59,806 nt of DNA from Candidatus Eisenbergiella intestinipullorum (GTDB taxonomy: Bacteria > Bacillota > Clostridia > Lachnospirales > Lachnospiraceae). The translations under genes and the position numbers were made by a program. The stretch is from the NCBI GenBank assembly GCA_019119815.1, contig DWWH01000063.1, positions 1 to 59,806 of the forward strand. Reading direction: 5' to 3'. Under the pieces are notes generated by a model that was given only the letters and a program-made list of their open reading frames with translations, had not been told where the DNA came from and did not search any database. Below are positions 18,451-27,152 of the stretch, piece by piece. Every line of letters starts with the position of its first letter. Position 1 is the stretch's first letter.

Positions 18451-19050
18451 TTATTTCTCTGAAGAATCCTTTCTGGAGGAAACGATGGAATCGATCAGGC
18501 CGTAAGCCTTTGCCTCCTCCGCGCTCTTCCAGTTGTCTCTCTCCGTGTCCGCCATGACCACCTCGAAATCCTGGCCGCAGTTTTCCGCCAGGATCCTTGC
18601 CAGCTTCTCCTTGGTCTTCAGGATGTGCTTCGCCGTGATCTCGATCTCCGTCGCCTGTCCCTGCGTTCCGCCGGAGGGCTGATGGATCATGATCTCCGCG
18701 TTGGGAAGCGCAAGACGCTTTCCCTTCGCGCCGCCCGCCAGCAGGAAGGCTCCCATGCTGGCCGCCATGCCGATGCAGATCGTGGATACATCGCACTTCA
18801 CATACTGCATGGTGTCATAGATCGCCATGCCCGCCGTCACGGAGCCGCCCGGGCTGTTGATATAGAAGTGGATGTCCTTCTCCGGATCCTCCGCTTCCAG
18901 GAAAAGGAGCTGAGCCACCACCAGGCTTGCGGTCGTGTCGTTCACTTCTTCTCCCAGGAAAATGATTCTGTCTTTTAACAGTCTTGAAAAAATATCGTAG
19001 GAACGTTCCCCACGGCTGTTCTGTTCAATGACGTAAGGTACCAAGCTCAT
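18451..19050 (-). CDS. clpP: ATP-dependent Clp protease proteolytic subunit ClpP
   Basis: The 199-residue serine peptidase has the catalytic triad Ser98 (GMAASMGA), His123 (MIHQPSGG) and Asp172 (DTERDNW), with the handle region [12 protein letters not shown]. It forms the tetradecameric chamber that works with ClpX. GGAGG lies ten bases before the ATG. tig is directly upstream (28-base gap), so tig and clpP are likely co-transcribed. Confidence 0.97.
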   Translation of the reverse strand: MSLVPYVIEQNSRGERSYDIFSRLLKDRIIFLGEEVNDTTASLVVAQLLFLEAEDPEKDIHFYINSPGGSVTAGMAIYDTMQYVKCDVSTICIGMAASMGAFLLAGGAKGKRLALPNAEIMIHQPSGGTQGQATEIEITAKHILKTKEKLARILAENCGQDFEVVMADTERDNWKSAEEAKAYGLIDSIVSSRKDSSEK

Positions 19051-19078
19051 AAAACAACTGCCTCCATATTTTTCCGTC

Positions 19079-20380
19079 TTACTTTTCTTCAGCCTTCTCC
19101 ACTTCCACGGCGTTGTCTCTCAGGAAATCGGCCGCTTTGGAAACCGCAAGATCTTCCATGATCTGCTTCTTTCCGTTCTCGCCCATGATCTCCTTCACCT
19201 TGTCCGCCTCCATCTTGTAGGCCTCCGCCATTCTGGCGATCTCTTTCTCAAAGTCTTCCTCGCTGGCGGCGATTCCCTCCGCTGCTGCGACAGCCTCCAG
19301 CACCAGTCTGGACTGGATCCGCTTCAGCGCCTGAGGCTTTACGGACTCCAGCATGGAATCTACGGTCTGTCCGGTATACTGGCAGTACAGATCCAGATTC
19401 ATGCCCTGCATCTGCAGTCTCTGCGCGAAATCGTCAACCATCTGTCTCTGCTGGGTTTCCACCATGGCATCAGGGATCTCCATCTGAGCGCCGGCGATGG
19501 CAGCCTCAACGGCAGCGTCTTCCTTCGCTCTCTTTGCATCCTCTTCCTTCTTCTCGCCCAGCTTCTTCTTAATATCCTCTCTGTACTCGGCCAGAGTCTC
19601 AAAATCGGAAACCTCGGAAGCGAACTCATCGTCCAGCTCCGGAAGCTGCTTTTCCTTGACTTCCTTGATGCTCACCTTGAACAGAGCGGGCTTTCCGGCA
19701 AGCTCCTTGGAGTGATACTGCTCCGGGAAGGTCACGTTCACCTCCACGTCTTCTCCCGCCTTCTTTCCGATCAGCTGCTCCTCAAAGGTATCGATGAAGG
19801 AATGGGAACCGATGGTCAGAGAATAATTCTCTCCCTTGCCGCCTTCAAACGCTTCGCCGTCCGCAAAGCCTTCATAATCGATCACGGCCACATCGCCGTC
19901 CTCCACGGCTCTGTCCACCGTCACCATTCTGGAATTGTTCTCTCTCTGCTGATTCAGATCCGCATCCACTTCCTCGTCGGAAACCGTCACATCCGCCTTC
20001 GGCACTTCCACGCCCTTATAGGTTCCAAGCGTCACTGCGGGCTTCAGTGCGACCTCTGCCGTAAAGATGAAGGGCTTTCCGGCCTCAATCTGGGTCACGC
20101 TGATCTTCGGAGAGGACACGATGGTCTCTTCACACTCCTCCAGCGCCTTTTCATAGGCCTCCGGAATCAGGGAATTGGCAGCATCCTCATAGAAAAAGCC
20201 CTTGCCGTACATCTGCTCGATCATCCTGCGGGGCACCTTACCCTTACGGAAACCGGGGATCTGGATCTTTCCCTTATTTTTCTGATATGCCTTCTCGATC
20301 GCATTCTCCAGCTCCTCTGCAGGAACCTCGATCGTAAGGACCGCCATGTTCTTTTCCTGTTTTTCCACCTGTAAGCTCAT
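19079..20380 (-). CDS. tig: Trigger factor
   Basis: The 433-residue chaperone has the N-terminal ribosome-binding domain with the signature GFRKGKVPR (about residues 42-50), a central FKBP-type peptidyl-prolyl isomerase domain (about 150-240, [16 protein letters not shown] to the [19 protein letters not shown] end) and the C-terminal helical cradle. It binds nascent chains at the ribosome exit. I choose the ATG ending at 20380 with AAGGAGG upstream; the open frame extends 13 codons further but that stretch is not part of the family. A TATAAT at 20495-20490 is the likely -10 box. Confidence 0.96.
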   Translation of the reverse strand: MSLQVEKQEKNMAVLTIEVPAEELENAIEKAYQKNKGKIQIPGFRKGKVPRRMIEQMYGKGFFYEDAANSLIPEAYEKALEECEETIVSSPKISVTQIEAGKPFIFTAEVALKPAVTLGTYKGVEVPKADVTVSDEEVDADLNQQRENNSRMVTVDRAVEDGDVAVIDYEGFADGEAFEGGKGENYSLTIGSHSFIDTFEEQLIGKKAGEDVEVNVTFPEQYHSKELAGKPALFKVSIKEVKEKQLPELDDEFASEVSDFETLAEYREDIKKKLGEKKEEDAKRAKEDAAVEAAIAGAQMEIPDAMVETQQRQMVDDFAQRLQMQGMNLDLYCQYTGQTVDSMLESVKPQALKRIQSRLVLEAVAAAEGIAASEEDFEKEIARMAEAYKMEADKVKEIMGENGKKQIMEDLAVSKAADFLRDNAVEVEKAEEK

Positions 20381-20489
20381 TGCACTGCATCCTCCTTGTA
20401 TTTCGCTTCCGGCGCACACCGATCCTCCTGAAGCCCATCGTTCAGGCGCCCTGGCCGGAGAGTTCCGTGTTTTTTACAGTCATTAAGCG

Positions 20490-20495
20490 ATTATA
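20490..20495 (-). promoter_or_regulatory. -10 box of the tig-clpP operon
   Basis: TATAAT on the minus strand about 110 bases before tig. No good -35 hexamer is visible at 16-18 bases, so only the -10 box is supported. Confidence 0.5.
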
Positions 20496-20539
20496 GCATA
20501 ATAATCAGAAAAATACTAGCTTTTTTTCCCCTTTTATAC

Positions 20540-20697
20540 TATAATAAAAAACAGTCTGTAATATACCTGCCGCTGTTCCGGCATCTCGGGACGACGACAT
20601 CTGCTTTTTCTGAGACCGAAGGACTCCTGAAGTAAAGAAAGAGGCACGGTAAAAAGATTTCTCCGTTGCTGTCCGGACACCGGGCAGCGGCGTTTTT
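20540..20697 (+). promoter_or_regulatory. Leader with intrinsic terminator before the ABC importer
   Basis: A plus-strand TATAAT lies at 20540-20545 and is followed by about 110 bases of sequence and then a strong terminator: a 13-bp stem (20664-20676 with 20680-20692, three-base loop) and TTTTT at 20693-20697. The importer lipoprotein starts about 155 bases later. A promoter, a folded leader and a terminator in front of a gene is the layout of a riboswitch or attenuator. I could not match the sequence to TPP, guanidine-I, SAM, cobalamin, FMN, glycine or purine consensus motifs. Confidence 0.5.
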
Positions 20698-20851
20698 GTT
20701 ATTCCTGTCTCTGCGCCCTTCGGAAAGCTCCGGAGGGTTTTTTGGTCCTTTCCGTCAAAGGAAAAAGAAAGAGCAGGCTTTTCCGTTTTTCTGCCGGCGC
20801 GGCGGCAGAAAAAAAAGGAGCAAAAAAGGCCGCGCAGAAATGAGGAAAATT

Positions 20852-22030
20852 ATGAAAAAAGTATTATCTCTGATCGTCTGTCTGGCGCTGTCGGCAGCTC
20901 TGCTTTCCGGCTGCGGCTCTTCCGGAAGCGGCTCTGCCGCCGAAACCGCCGCAGCGGAAAGCGTTCCGGCCGCTTCGCAGGATGCCGGGCAGACGGAAGT
21001 ACAGACCGTCCCGGAAACCGTTTCGGAAACGGATCCGGCCGCAGAAAGCGTTCCGGCCGCAGAAACGCAGACGGTACAGGAGGAAAGCGAAACACTGCAG
21101 GAGCAGACCGCATCCGCAGGCGAAGGGACACAGGTCCGCGTCATGGCGCTGAAGGGGCCCACAGCCATGGGAATGGTGCAGCTGATGGACAGCGCAGAGG
21201 CCGGCGCCGTAAACGGCAATTCCTATACCTTCACCATCGCCGCCTCTGCTGACGAGGTGACCCCGAAGCTGGTGCAGGGAAATGCGGATATTGCCGCCGT
21301 TCCCGCCAACCTGGCTTCCGTCCTCTATAACAATACCGAAGGGCAGGTACAGGTGCTTGCCATCAATACCCTCGGCGTTCTCTATATCGTGGAAAACGGC
21401 GACAGCATCCAGTCCGTCTCCGATCTTGCCGGAAAGACCATCTATGCCAGCGGCAAGGGCTCCACGCCGGAGTATGCTCTCAATTATATCCTTTCCGAAA
21501 ACGGCATTGACCCGGAATCCGATGTGACCATCGAATGGAAATCCGAGCATTCGGAATGCGTAGCCGCTCTGGCCTCTGACGAGGACGGCATCGCCATGCT
21601 GCCCCAGCCCTTTGTGACAACGGCACAGGCCCAGAATGAGAATCTGCGGATCGCCCTGGATCTGACCAAAGAATGGGACGCCCTGCAAGCGGACGCAGAA
21701 GAACCCAGCGCCCTGATCACCGGAGTGGTCGTGGTGCGCACCGCATTTGCCGCAGAGCATCCGGAGGCGGTATCCGCTTTCCTGGATTCCTATCAGGAAT
21801 CCGTGGATTATGTCAACGCCAACACTGCCGAAGCGGCGGCTCTCATCGAAAAATATGACATTGTCACCGCAGCGGTCGCCGAAAAGGCTCTCCCTTACTG
21901 CAACATCACCTTCATCGAAGGAGAGGAAATGAAGGAAAAGCTTTCCGGCTATCTGAGCGTGCTGGCTGAACAGAACCCGACCTCCGTCGGCGGCTCGCTT
22001 CCCGCCGATGATTTCTACTACATCCGCTGA
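20852..22030 (+). CDS. NitT/TauT-type ABC transporter substrate-binding lipoprotein
   Basis: The 392-residue product has a lipoprotein signal peptide with lipobox LLSGC (Cys21), then an Ala/Glu/Thr-rich linker to about residue 85 with repeated AAESVPAA units, then an NMT1/SsuA-like periplasmic binding fold (VRVMALKGPTAMGMVQLM, NADIAAVPANLASVLYN, the SVSDLAGKTIYASGKGSTPEY hinge motif). Such proteins bind small anions or pyrimidines for uptake. I start at the ATG at 20852 because GAGG is correctly spaced there; ATG at 20840 is in frame but lacks a site. It heads a three-gene importer operon. Confidence 0.88.
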   Translation: MKKVLSLIVCLALSAALLSGCGSSGSGSAAETAAAESVPAASQDAGQTEVQTVPETVSETDPAAESVPAAETQTVQEESETLQEQTASAGEGTQVRVMALKGPTAMGMVQLMDSAEAGAVNGNSYTFTIAASADEVTPKLVQGNADIAAVPANLASVLYNNTEGQVQVLAINTLGVLYIVENGDSIQSVSDLAGKTIYASGKGSTPEYALNYILSENGIDPESDVTIEWKSEHSECVAALASDEDGIAMLPQPFVTTAQAQNENLRIALDLTKEWDALQADAEEPSALITGVVVVRTAFAAEHPEAVSAFLDSYQESVDYVNANTAEAAALIEKYDIVTAAVAEKALPYCNITFIEGEEMKEKLSGYLSVLAEQNPTSVGGSLPADDFYYIR

Positions 22031-22058
22031 CCCGGCCCACAGGAAGGAACAGACAGAC

Positions 22059-22889
22059 ATGACGGCAGACAGCAGAAAGACAGAAAAAAATCATTTTTCG
22101 CCGGACGGCTCTGCTCCGGACGGCGGCAGAAGACGGCTCCGCCTCTGGGCGGTAGCCGTCTGGCTGCTTCTCTGGCAGCTTCTCAGCCTCTATATCGGCC
22201 AGGACATCCTTCTGGTATCTCCCGTTTCCGTACTCATCCGCCTGGCAGAGCTGATCACCGGAAAGGGAGAGCTGTCACAGGCAGCGGCCTTCTGGAGTGC
22301 CGCCGCCTTTTCCTTCCTGCGGATCATCGGCGGTTTCCTTTCCGCTTCTGCCGCCGGCGTTCTTCTCGCCTGTCTTGCCGGCGTTTTCCGCCCTGTGCGT
22401 GAGTTTCTCGCTCCCGCCATGACGGCGCTCAAGGCAGTTCCCGTCGCCTCCTTCATCATCCTGGTGCTGATCTGGGTCCCTTCCCGGAATCTGTCCGTCG
22501 TCATTTCCTTTTTAATGGTGCTCCCCATCGTCTACACCAACGTGCTGGGCGGTATCCGCTCCATGGACAGACAGCTCCTGGAAATGGCGCAGGTCTTCCG
22601 GGTCCCTCTTTTCAGGCGTGTCCGCTACATTTATCTTTCTCAGCTGCTCCCCTTCCTGCGCACTGCCTTTTCCCTTTCCCTCGGCCTGTGCTGGAAGGCG
22701 GGGATCGCGGCGGAGGTGATCGGCATTCCGGACGGCTCCATCGGCGAACGGCTCTATGAAGCCAAGGTATATCTGCAGACCGCCGACCTGTTCGCCTGGA
22801 CACTCGTCATCGTGGCTCTGAGCGTCGGTTTTGAAAAATGCTTTCTTTGCATCGTTGACCGGCTCGTTTCCCGTCTGGAGCAAAGCTGA
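22059..22889 (+). CDS. NitT/TauT-type ABC transporter permease
   Basis: The 276-residue protein has about six membrane helices after a polar N-terminal tail and a BPD_transp_1 domain. The EAA-type cytoplasmic loop reads QVFRVPLFRRVRYIYLSQLLPFLRTAFSLSLGLCWKAGIAAEVIG, typical of SsuC/TauC-like permeases. It follows the binding protein by 28 bases and precedes the ATPase, completing the importer. Confidence 0.9.
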   Translation: MTADSRKTEKNHFSPDGSAPDGGRRRLRLWAVAVWLLLWQLLSLYIGQDILLVSPVSVLIRLAELITGKGELSQAAAFWSAAAFSFLRIIGGFLSASAAGVLLACLAGVFRPVREFLAPAMTALKAVPVASFIILVLIWVPSRNLSVVISFLMVLPIVYTNVLGGIRSMDRQLLEMAQVFRVPLFRRVRYIYLSQLLPFLRTAFSLSLGLCWKAGIAAEVIGIPDGSIGERLYEAKVYLQTADLFAWTLVIVALSVGFEKCFLCIVDRLVSRLEQS

Positions 22890-22899
22890 TACAAATAAA

Positions 22900-22919
22900 A
22901 AGCCGCCCTTCTGCGGCTT
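22900..22919 (+). terminator. Intercistronic hairpin
   Basis: AAGCCGC (22900-22906) and GCGGCTT (22913-22919) form a perfect 7-bp stem with a six-base loop between the permease stop and the ATPase ribosome binding site. No T run follows, so it may stabilise or segment the mRNA rather than terminate it. Confidence 0.4.
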
Positions 22920-22935
22920 CTCTGAGCGAGGTATT

Positions 22936-23610
22936 ATGACTGATTTTTTATCCGGTTCCCAAAACAGGAACGCTGAGATTTCCCGAAGCGAAGAGGCCGG
23001 AAGCCGGACGGAGGTGCCCCTCTTACGCATCGAACATCTGAATAAAAGCTATCACGGCAGGGAGGTTCTGAAGGACCTTTGCCTTTCCATCCCTCTCGGC
23101 CGGATCACCGCCGTCATGGCGCCCTCCGGTGCGGGAAAGACCACCCTGCTGCGCATCCTGATGGGCCTGGAGACTGCGGATTCCGGACGGATAGAGGGGC
23201 TTTCCGGTCTGCGCCTTTCCGCCGTATTTCAGGAGGACCGGCTCTGTGCCAACTTAAGCCCCGTCTCCAATATCCGCCTGGTGACAGGCCCCTCCTGCAG
23301 CCGGGACAGGATCCTTGCCGCGCTGGAGCAGGCCGGCCTTTCCGACTGTGCCGGCCAGCCCGTCAGGGAGCTTTCGGGCGGCCAGCGCCGGCGGGTGGCT
23401 GTATTGCGCGCCCTTCTCGCCCCCTGGGACCTGCTTCTGATGGACGAGCCCTTCAAGGGCCTGGATGTGAAAAGCCGGAAGCAGATCATGGACTATGTCC
23501 TCCTGCAGTTCCACAGCCTTCCGGACAGGACTCTCCTGCTGGTCACCCATGACAAAAGCGAGGCCGCCTATCTGTCTCAAAACATCCTTTCCCTCTCCCC
23601 GCCGGTCTGA
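22936..23610 (+). CDS. NitT/TauT-type ABC transporter ATPase
   Basis: The 224-residue ATPase has Walker A APSGAGKTT, signature LSGGQRRR, Walker B LLLMDEPFKGLD and the switch His in LVTHDKSEA. It is about 20-40 residues shorter than typical SsuB/TauB because the C-terminal extension is missing. The start at 22936 has GAGG six bases upstream. Together with the two preceding genes it forms the importer; the substrate is not shown by the sequence. Confidence 0.9.
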   Translation: MTDFLSGSQNRNAEISRSEEAGSRTEVPLLRIEHLNKSYHGREVLKDLCLSIPLGRITAVMAPSGAGKTTLLRILMGLETADSGRIEGLSGLRLSAVFQEDRLCANLSPVSNIRLVTGPSCSRDRILAALEQAGLSDCAGQPVRELSGGQRRRVAVLRALLAPWDLLLMDEPFKGLDVKSRKQIMDYVLLQFHSLPDRTLLLVTHDKSEAAYLSQNILSLSPPV

Positions 23611-23703
23611 TATAATCATCTCAGGTCTTTCAGGAAGCCGCCTTCGGCTTTCTCAGAGACGTCAGAACCGCTTCCGGGCAGGCCGGAAACGGTTTTGCCG
23701 GAT

Positions 23704-23730
23704 GCCCCCCGGAAAGCGGGGCCATTTTTT
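23704..23730 (+). terminator. Terminator after the ABC importer operon
   Basis: GCCCC (23704-23708) pairs with GGGGC (23718-23722), followed by TTTTTT at 23725-23730. It lies between the ATPase gene and the AIM24 gene. Confidence 0.6.
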
Positions 23731-23756
23731 CAAGCAGGAGAAAGGAGTGCTGCTTC

Positions 23757-24521
23757 ATGTATCAGATTTCCAATTTTACCGACAACGACGACATTCGCAC
23801 GCTGGCCTCCATGGGAGCCTTCACCGTGGTGGAATATGAGCGGGATCTGAGCGTTTCTCCCACCAGCGCGCAGACGGCTTATTTCTGCAGCGCCATGAAC
23901 GTCCGCAAGCGGCAGGTCATCTGTGATCTGTCCAAATCCCACGTCACCGTCCAGGCCGGGGCCATGCAGTGGATGCTCGGCAATGTGAACGCCACGACAG
24001 GAATCCGCGGAGTCGGGGACCTGTTCGGCAAGGCGGTCCGCGGCAAGGTGACCGGAGAATCCGCCATCAAGCCGGAATATACCGGAGACGGCATCCTGGT
24101 GCTCGAGCCCACATACCGCCACATCATCCTCATCGACCTGAAGGACTGGAACGGCAGCATCGTTCTGGACGACGGCCTCTTCCTCGCCTGTGAATCCACG
24201 CTGAAGCAGAAGGCGGTCATGCGTTCCAACCTTTCCTCCGCCGTCGCAGGAGGCGAAGGGCTGTTCAACCTGGGCGTGACCGGAAACGGCGTCCTCTGTC
24301 TGGAATCTTATTCTCCCCGGGAGGAGCTGATCGAGATCTCCCTGCAGGACGACGTGCTGAAGGTTGACGGCAATATGGCCATCGCCTGGAGCGGCACTCT
24401 GAATTTCACCGTGGAGCGCTCCGGCAAATCTCTGATCGGCTCTGCGGCCTCCGGCGAAGGGCTGGTCAACGTTTACCGCGGGACCGGAAAGGTCCTTCTC
24501 GCTCCCGTATCACGGACCTGA
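23757..24521 (+). CDS. AIM24 family protein
   Basis: The 254-residue protein belongs to the AIM24 (formerly DUF124) family, with repeated Gly-rich beta strands, the TGIRGVGDLFGKAVRGKVTGESAIKPEYTG segment and the motif SGEGLVNVYRGTGKVLLAP near the end. The bacterial function is not established; the fold is a trimeric-like beta structure related to tryptophan-RNA-binding attenuation proteins. AGGAG lies about 15 bases before the ATG. It stands alone between two terminators. Confidence 0.8.
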   Translation: MYQISNFTDNDDIRTLASMGAFTVVEYERDLSVSPTSAQTAYFCSAMNVRKRQVICDLSKSHVTVQAGAMQWMLGNVNATTGIRGVGDLFGKAVRGKVTGESAIKPEYTGDGILVLEPTYRHIILIDLKDWNGSIVLDDGLFLACESTLKQKAVMRSNLSSAVAGGEGLFNLGVTGNGVLCLESYSPREELIEISLQDDVLKVDGNMAIAWSGTLNFTVERSGKSLIGSAASGEGLVNVYRGTGKVLLAPVSRT

Positions 24522-24525
24522 CGCC

Positions 24526-24571
24526 CGGCAGGCGGCCGTTCCCACAGGCATAACGGCCGCCTGCCGTTTTT
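24526..24571 (+). terminator. Terminator after AIM24 gene
   Basis: A perfect 15-bp inverted repeat (24526-24540 with 24552-24566), followed by TTTTT at 24567-24571, five bases after the stop codon. Confidence 0.92.
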
Positions 24572-24593
24572 CCCGTTCCGGATGCTGCGGCAT

Positions 24594-26165
24594 CTATCGG
24601 CGGGAAAGCTTCCGCTCTGTTGTTTCTCCGGGCGCAGGCGGCTTCTCCTTCACCATGAAGCGGATCATATTCTCATTCAGCCGCCGTATCAGCTTTTCTC
24701 CTGCCCTTCTCTCCTCCTCCGTAAATCCGGCAAAGCAGATCTGGCGCATCTCCTCCTGCATCAGACGAAATTCCTCACACAGAGGATCGGCTTCCGGCCG
24801 CAGAAGGATCCGATTATTCTTCTCCCGTTTTTCCTCTCCGCCGTCCCTGCCCGTCTTTTTCGCTTTTTTCCCGTCCGCTTTTTTGCCTCCTGCTTTTTTC
24901 CGGTCCTTCTTTTCCTTCTTCTTCCCCTTTTCCGCCTGGGCCGGCACGGCTCCTTCCTCCTCCGTTTCCTTTCCGGTCCTTCCGGAAAGGGCGCCCGCTT
25001 CCGATCCTTCCTCTTCTCCAATCAGCTCCTCTTTTTCCCTGTCGTCCGCGATCTCCACCAGCTTTTTGCGCTCCAGCTTCTGCAGCGCCAGAAACAGCCG
25101 CGGCAGGGGCAGATCCGCCACCTCCGAAAGGCGGCGCATGCTTTCGGCCTCTCCGCACTGATACAAAGTAAAAAGCGTCTTTGTCTCGTCCTGTGTCAGG
25201 CGGTTTTTCTTCGCGGCCAGCTCAAGCTGATAGTCCAGGAGCCTGCGGCTCCGATACTGATCCATGACCACGCCTTCTCCTTCCACCTGTTCCCTGCGGA
25301 TGCGCAGACGTTCCTCTCCCAGCCGCCTTCCTCCCGGAAGCGGAGCCGGGGGGACGCCGCCGTCCTTTGCCGCGGCCCACAGAAAACTGTATACCTGCAG
25401 CCGGATGTCCGCATAGTCTTCATGATCGTATATATCCTTATAAAATTCATTATAATAATCGAAGATGCTGATCTTCATGCGCATGGTGTTGCTGATGCTC
25501 ATTCCCTGACTCACCAGACTTCCTTTGCGCTTCACATAATAATAAATGGGCACCTGCAGGGCATAGAACGAGGAAGCGTGGCGGATATATTCCAGATTAA
25601 ACAGAAAGTCCTCACACCAGCTCATGGAAACATCCATCCGGATCCGGTTGTCCTCTATGATCTTTCTCTTATAGAGCTTGTTCCAGAGCACGCCATAATA
25701 GAAATCCGCCGGATTTTCGATCATACAGGCCGCAAATTCCTGCCTCGTCAGTAGCCGGTTTTCCTCGATGTCTCCCTTCTGGGCCAGACGTTCCCCTGCT
25801 ACCCGGTAAAAATCCGAGATCACCATGTCGCAGTCATATTTCTCCATGGCCTGGACCAGAAGCCGCGTCGCTTCCGGAACGATCCAGTCATCGCTGTCCA
25901 GAAACTGGACATAAAAGCCCTCCGCAAGCTCCAGCGCCTGATTGCGCGTGTCGGACACTCCGGTATTTTCCTTATGCACGACCCGCACTCTCCGGTCCCG
26001 TCCGGCATATTCGTCGCACAGCGCTCCCGATGCGTCCGTACTCCCGTCATCCATCAGGATCAGCTCAAAATTCGGATAATCCTGTACGAGAATGCTGTCC
26101 ACACAGCGCTTCAGATATTTTTCCGCATTATAAACGGGTACGATAATACTGACCAGCTGTTCCAC
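24594..26165 (-). CDS. Family 2 glycosyltransferase fused to a MarR-like winged helix
   Basis: The first 240 or so of 523 residues are a GT-A family 2 glycosyltransferase: SIIVPVYNAEKYLKRCVDSI, MDDGSTD (39-45), the DXD-like LDSDDW (89-94) and an acceptor-side SWCEDFLFN (182-190). Residues about 305-375 resemble a MarR-type winged helix (LTQDETKTLFTLYQCGEAESMRRLSEVADLPLPRLFLALQKLERKKLVEI then DDREKE). The wing is interrupted by an 80-residue, Glu- then Lys-rich insert, after which a MarR-like dimer helix follows (CEEFRLMQEEMRQICFAGFTEEERRAGEKLIRRLNENM, 463-500). The start is GTG at 26165 with AAGGAG upstream. Whether the second part binds DNA is not known; a protein-interaction role is possible. 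Confidence 0.8.
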   Translation of the reverse strand: MEQLVSIIVPVYNAEKYLKRCVDSILVQDYPNFELILMDDGSTDASGALCDEYAGRDRRVRVVHKENTGVSDTRNQALELAEGFYVQFLDSDDWIVPEATRLLVQAMEKYDCDMVISDFYRVAGERLAQKGDIEENRLLTRQEFAACMIENPADFYYGVLWNKLYKRKIIEDNRIRMDVSMSWCEDFLFNLEYIRHASSFYALQVPIYYYVKRKGSLVSQGMSISNTMRMKISIFDYYNEFYKDIYDHEDYADIRLQVYSFLWAAAKDGGVPPAPLPGGRRLGEERLRIRREQVEGEGVVMDQYRSRRLLDYQLELAAKKNRLTQDETKTLFTLYQCGEAESMRRLSEVADLPLPRLFLALQKLERKKLVEIADDREKEELIGEEEGSEAGALSGRTGKETEEEGAVPAQAEKGKKKEKKDRKKAGGKKADGKKAKKTGRDGGEEKREKNNRILLRPEADPLCEEFRLMQEEMRQICFAGFTEEERRAGEKLIRRLNENMIRFMVKEKPPAPGETTERKLSRR

Positions 26166-26208
26166 CCTGTCTGCTCCTTTTTTTTGATTTTTAGAGATAT
26201 GTTTTCAC

Positions 26209-26524
26209 GCGGGGCGGCCCGATCCTGTCGGGCCGGATTGCGCTCCGCGCAATCATTGTACTGCGTGCGCCGGGAAGAAAGCGGCGCCTCAGGCGACATT
26301 TTCTTCTCAAGCCGCAGTTTGCCGGTACAATCCCCGCGCAGCGGGGCGGCCCGCCCCGTCGGGCCGGATTGCGCTCCGCGCAATCATTGTACTGCGTGCG
26401 CCGGGAAGAAAGCGGCGCCTCAGGCGACATTTTCTTCTCAAGCCGCAGTTTGCCGGTACAATCCCCGCGCAGCGGGGCGGCCCGATCCTGTCGGGCCGGA
26501 TTGCGCTCCGCGCAATCATTGTAC
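26209..26524. repeat. 131/132-bp tandem repeat, 2.4 copies, hairpin-rich
   Basis: Copies begin with the same GCGGGGCGGCCC at 26209, 26341 and 26472 (periods 132 and 131); the third ends around 26524. Each copy carries a GGCCCGA/TCGGGCC hairpin (26216-26234 in copy 1; altered in copy 2) and a perfect GATTGCGC/GCGCAATC hairpin with a three-base loop (26236-26254). Copies are nearly identical, so the array is recent or under conversion. It lies between the glycosyltransferase-MarR gene and the spore protein gene and is non-coding. Confidence 0.9.
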
Positions 26525-26833
26525 CACGTTTGCCGCCCATGCACAAATGGCGGGGCTCCCAAGCCAGTCGGAAGCCGCATGAAAACGCCAGCTGCCTCCC
26601 GGCGTTTCTTTCCACAAATTTCCAGCCCACAGCGCGGATAAAGAAGGACGGAACGCAGATAATAACACCAAGATAAGCGACGGAAACAAGCGGACGCGCC
26701 GGCACGCATTCCTCATCCCCCACAGGATAAGCGGACGGCAGAACGGTTGGAGCCGCCCGCTTATCTTACAGACAAACCGGCGGTTCTTCCGCCGAAGAGA
26801 AAATGAAACACAATTTACGGAGGTGAATGCAAA
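26525..26833. other. Non-coding gap before the spore protein gene
   Basis: No supported gene. It holds an inverted repeat GATAAGCGG/CCGCTTATC (about 26726-26766) and a short CGGCGG/CCGCCG hairpin at about 26778-26794, close to the spore protein gene. I found no convincing sigma-G or sigma-A promoter, although the spore gene must have one here. Confidence 0.4.
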
Positions 26834-27037
26834 ATGGCAAGTTCCAGCAGATCCAATAGAGTTGAGGTACCGGAAGCGAAGGCTGCTATGGACCGTTTCA
26901 AGACCGAGGTGGCTTCCGAGCTGGGTGTAAACCTGAAGGAAGGCTATAACGGCGATCTGACTTCCAAAGAAGCCGGCTCCATCGGCGGTGAGATGGTACG
27001 CAGAATGATCAAGAAGCAGGAAGAGCAGATGAAATAA
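26834..27037 (+). CDS. Alpha/beta-type small acid-soluble spore protein
   Basis: The 67-residue protein has the SASP signature: the germination-protease site region KTEVASELG and the second conserved helix LTSKEAGSIGGEMVRRMIKKQEEQ. These proteins coat and protect spore DNA and are degraded on germination. GGAGG is spaced nine bases before the ATG. Expression is expected in the forespore under sigma-G, but no matching promoter was clear. Its presence is the best evidence that the organism forms spores. Confidence 0.95.
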   Translation: MASSSRSNRVEVPEAKAAMDRFKTEVASELGVNLKEGYNGDLTSKEAGSIGGEMVRRMIKKQEEQMK

Positions 27038-27084
27038 CTGCTTTCCTCTGACAGCAGGGCCGCACCGCGGTCCTGTACCGTCAC

Positions 27085-27119
27085 AAAGGCCCGGCTGCTT
27101 TTTTCGCAGCCGGGCCTTT
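27085..27119. terminator. Terminator between SASP and CBS-domain genes
   Basis: A perfect 14-bp stem (AAAGGCCCGGCTGC at 27085-27098 with its complement at 27106-27119) between convergent genes. The T tail is short on both strands; the strength of the stem suggests a shared terminator. Confidence 0.75.
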
Positions 27120-27152
27120 CCCTGTCCGCCTGAAGCGGAAAGATCCGCAGCC

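Noticed and set aside
20581..20640. CTGAGA in the importer leader as a TPP riboswitch
   Set aside because: The other thi-box landmarks (ACCTGAT, TAATGCC, CGTAGGGAA) are missing, unlike the two true TPP elements in this window.
26209..26524. CRISPR array
   Set aside because: The repeats are 131-132 bases, directly adjacent, without spacers of unique sequence or cas genes nearby.
26307..26723. 138-codon minus-strand frame running through the tandem repeat, with a hydrophobic stretch near its start
   Set aside because: The C-terminal half is repeat sequence, no ribosome binding site precedes the start, and the alternative frames are equally open.
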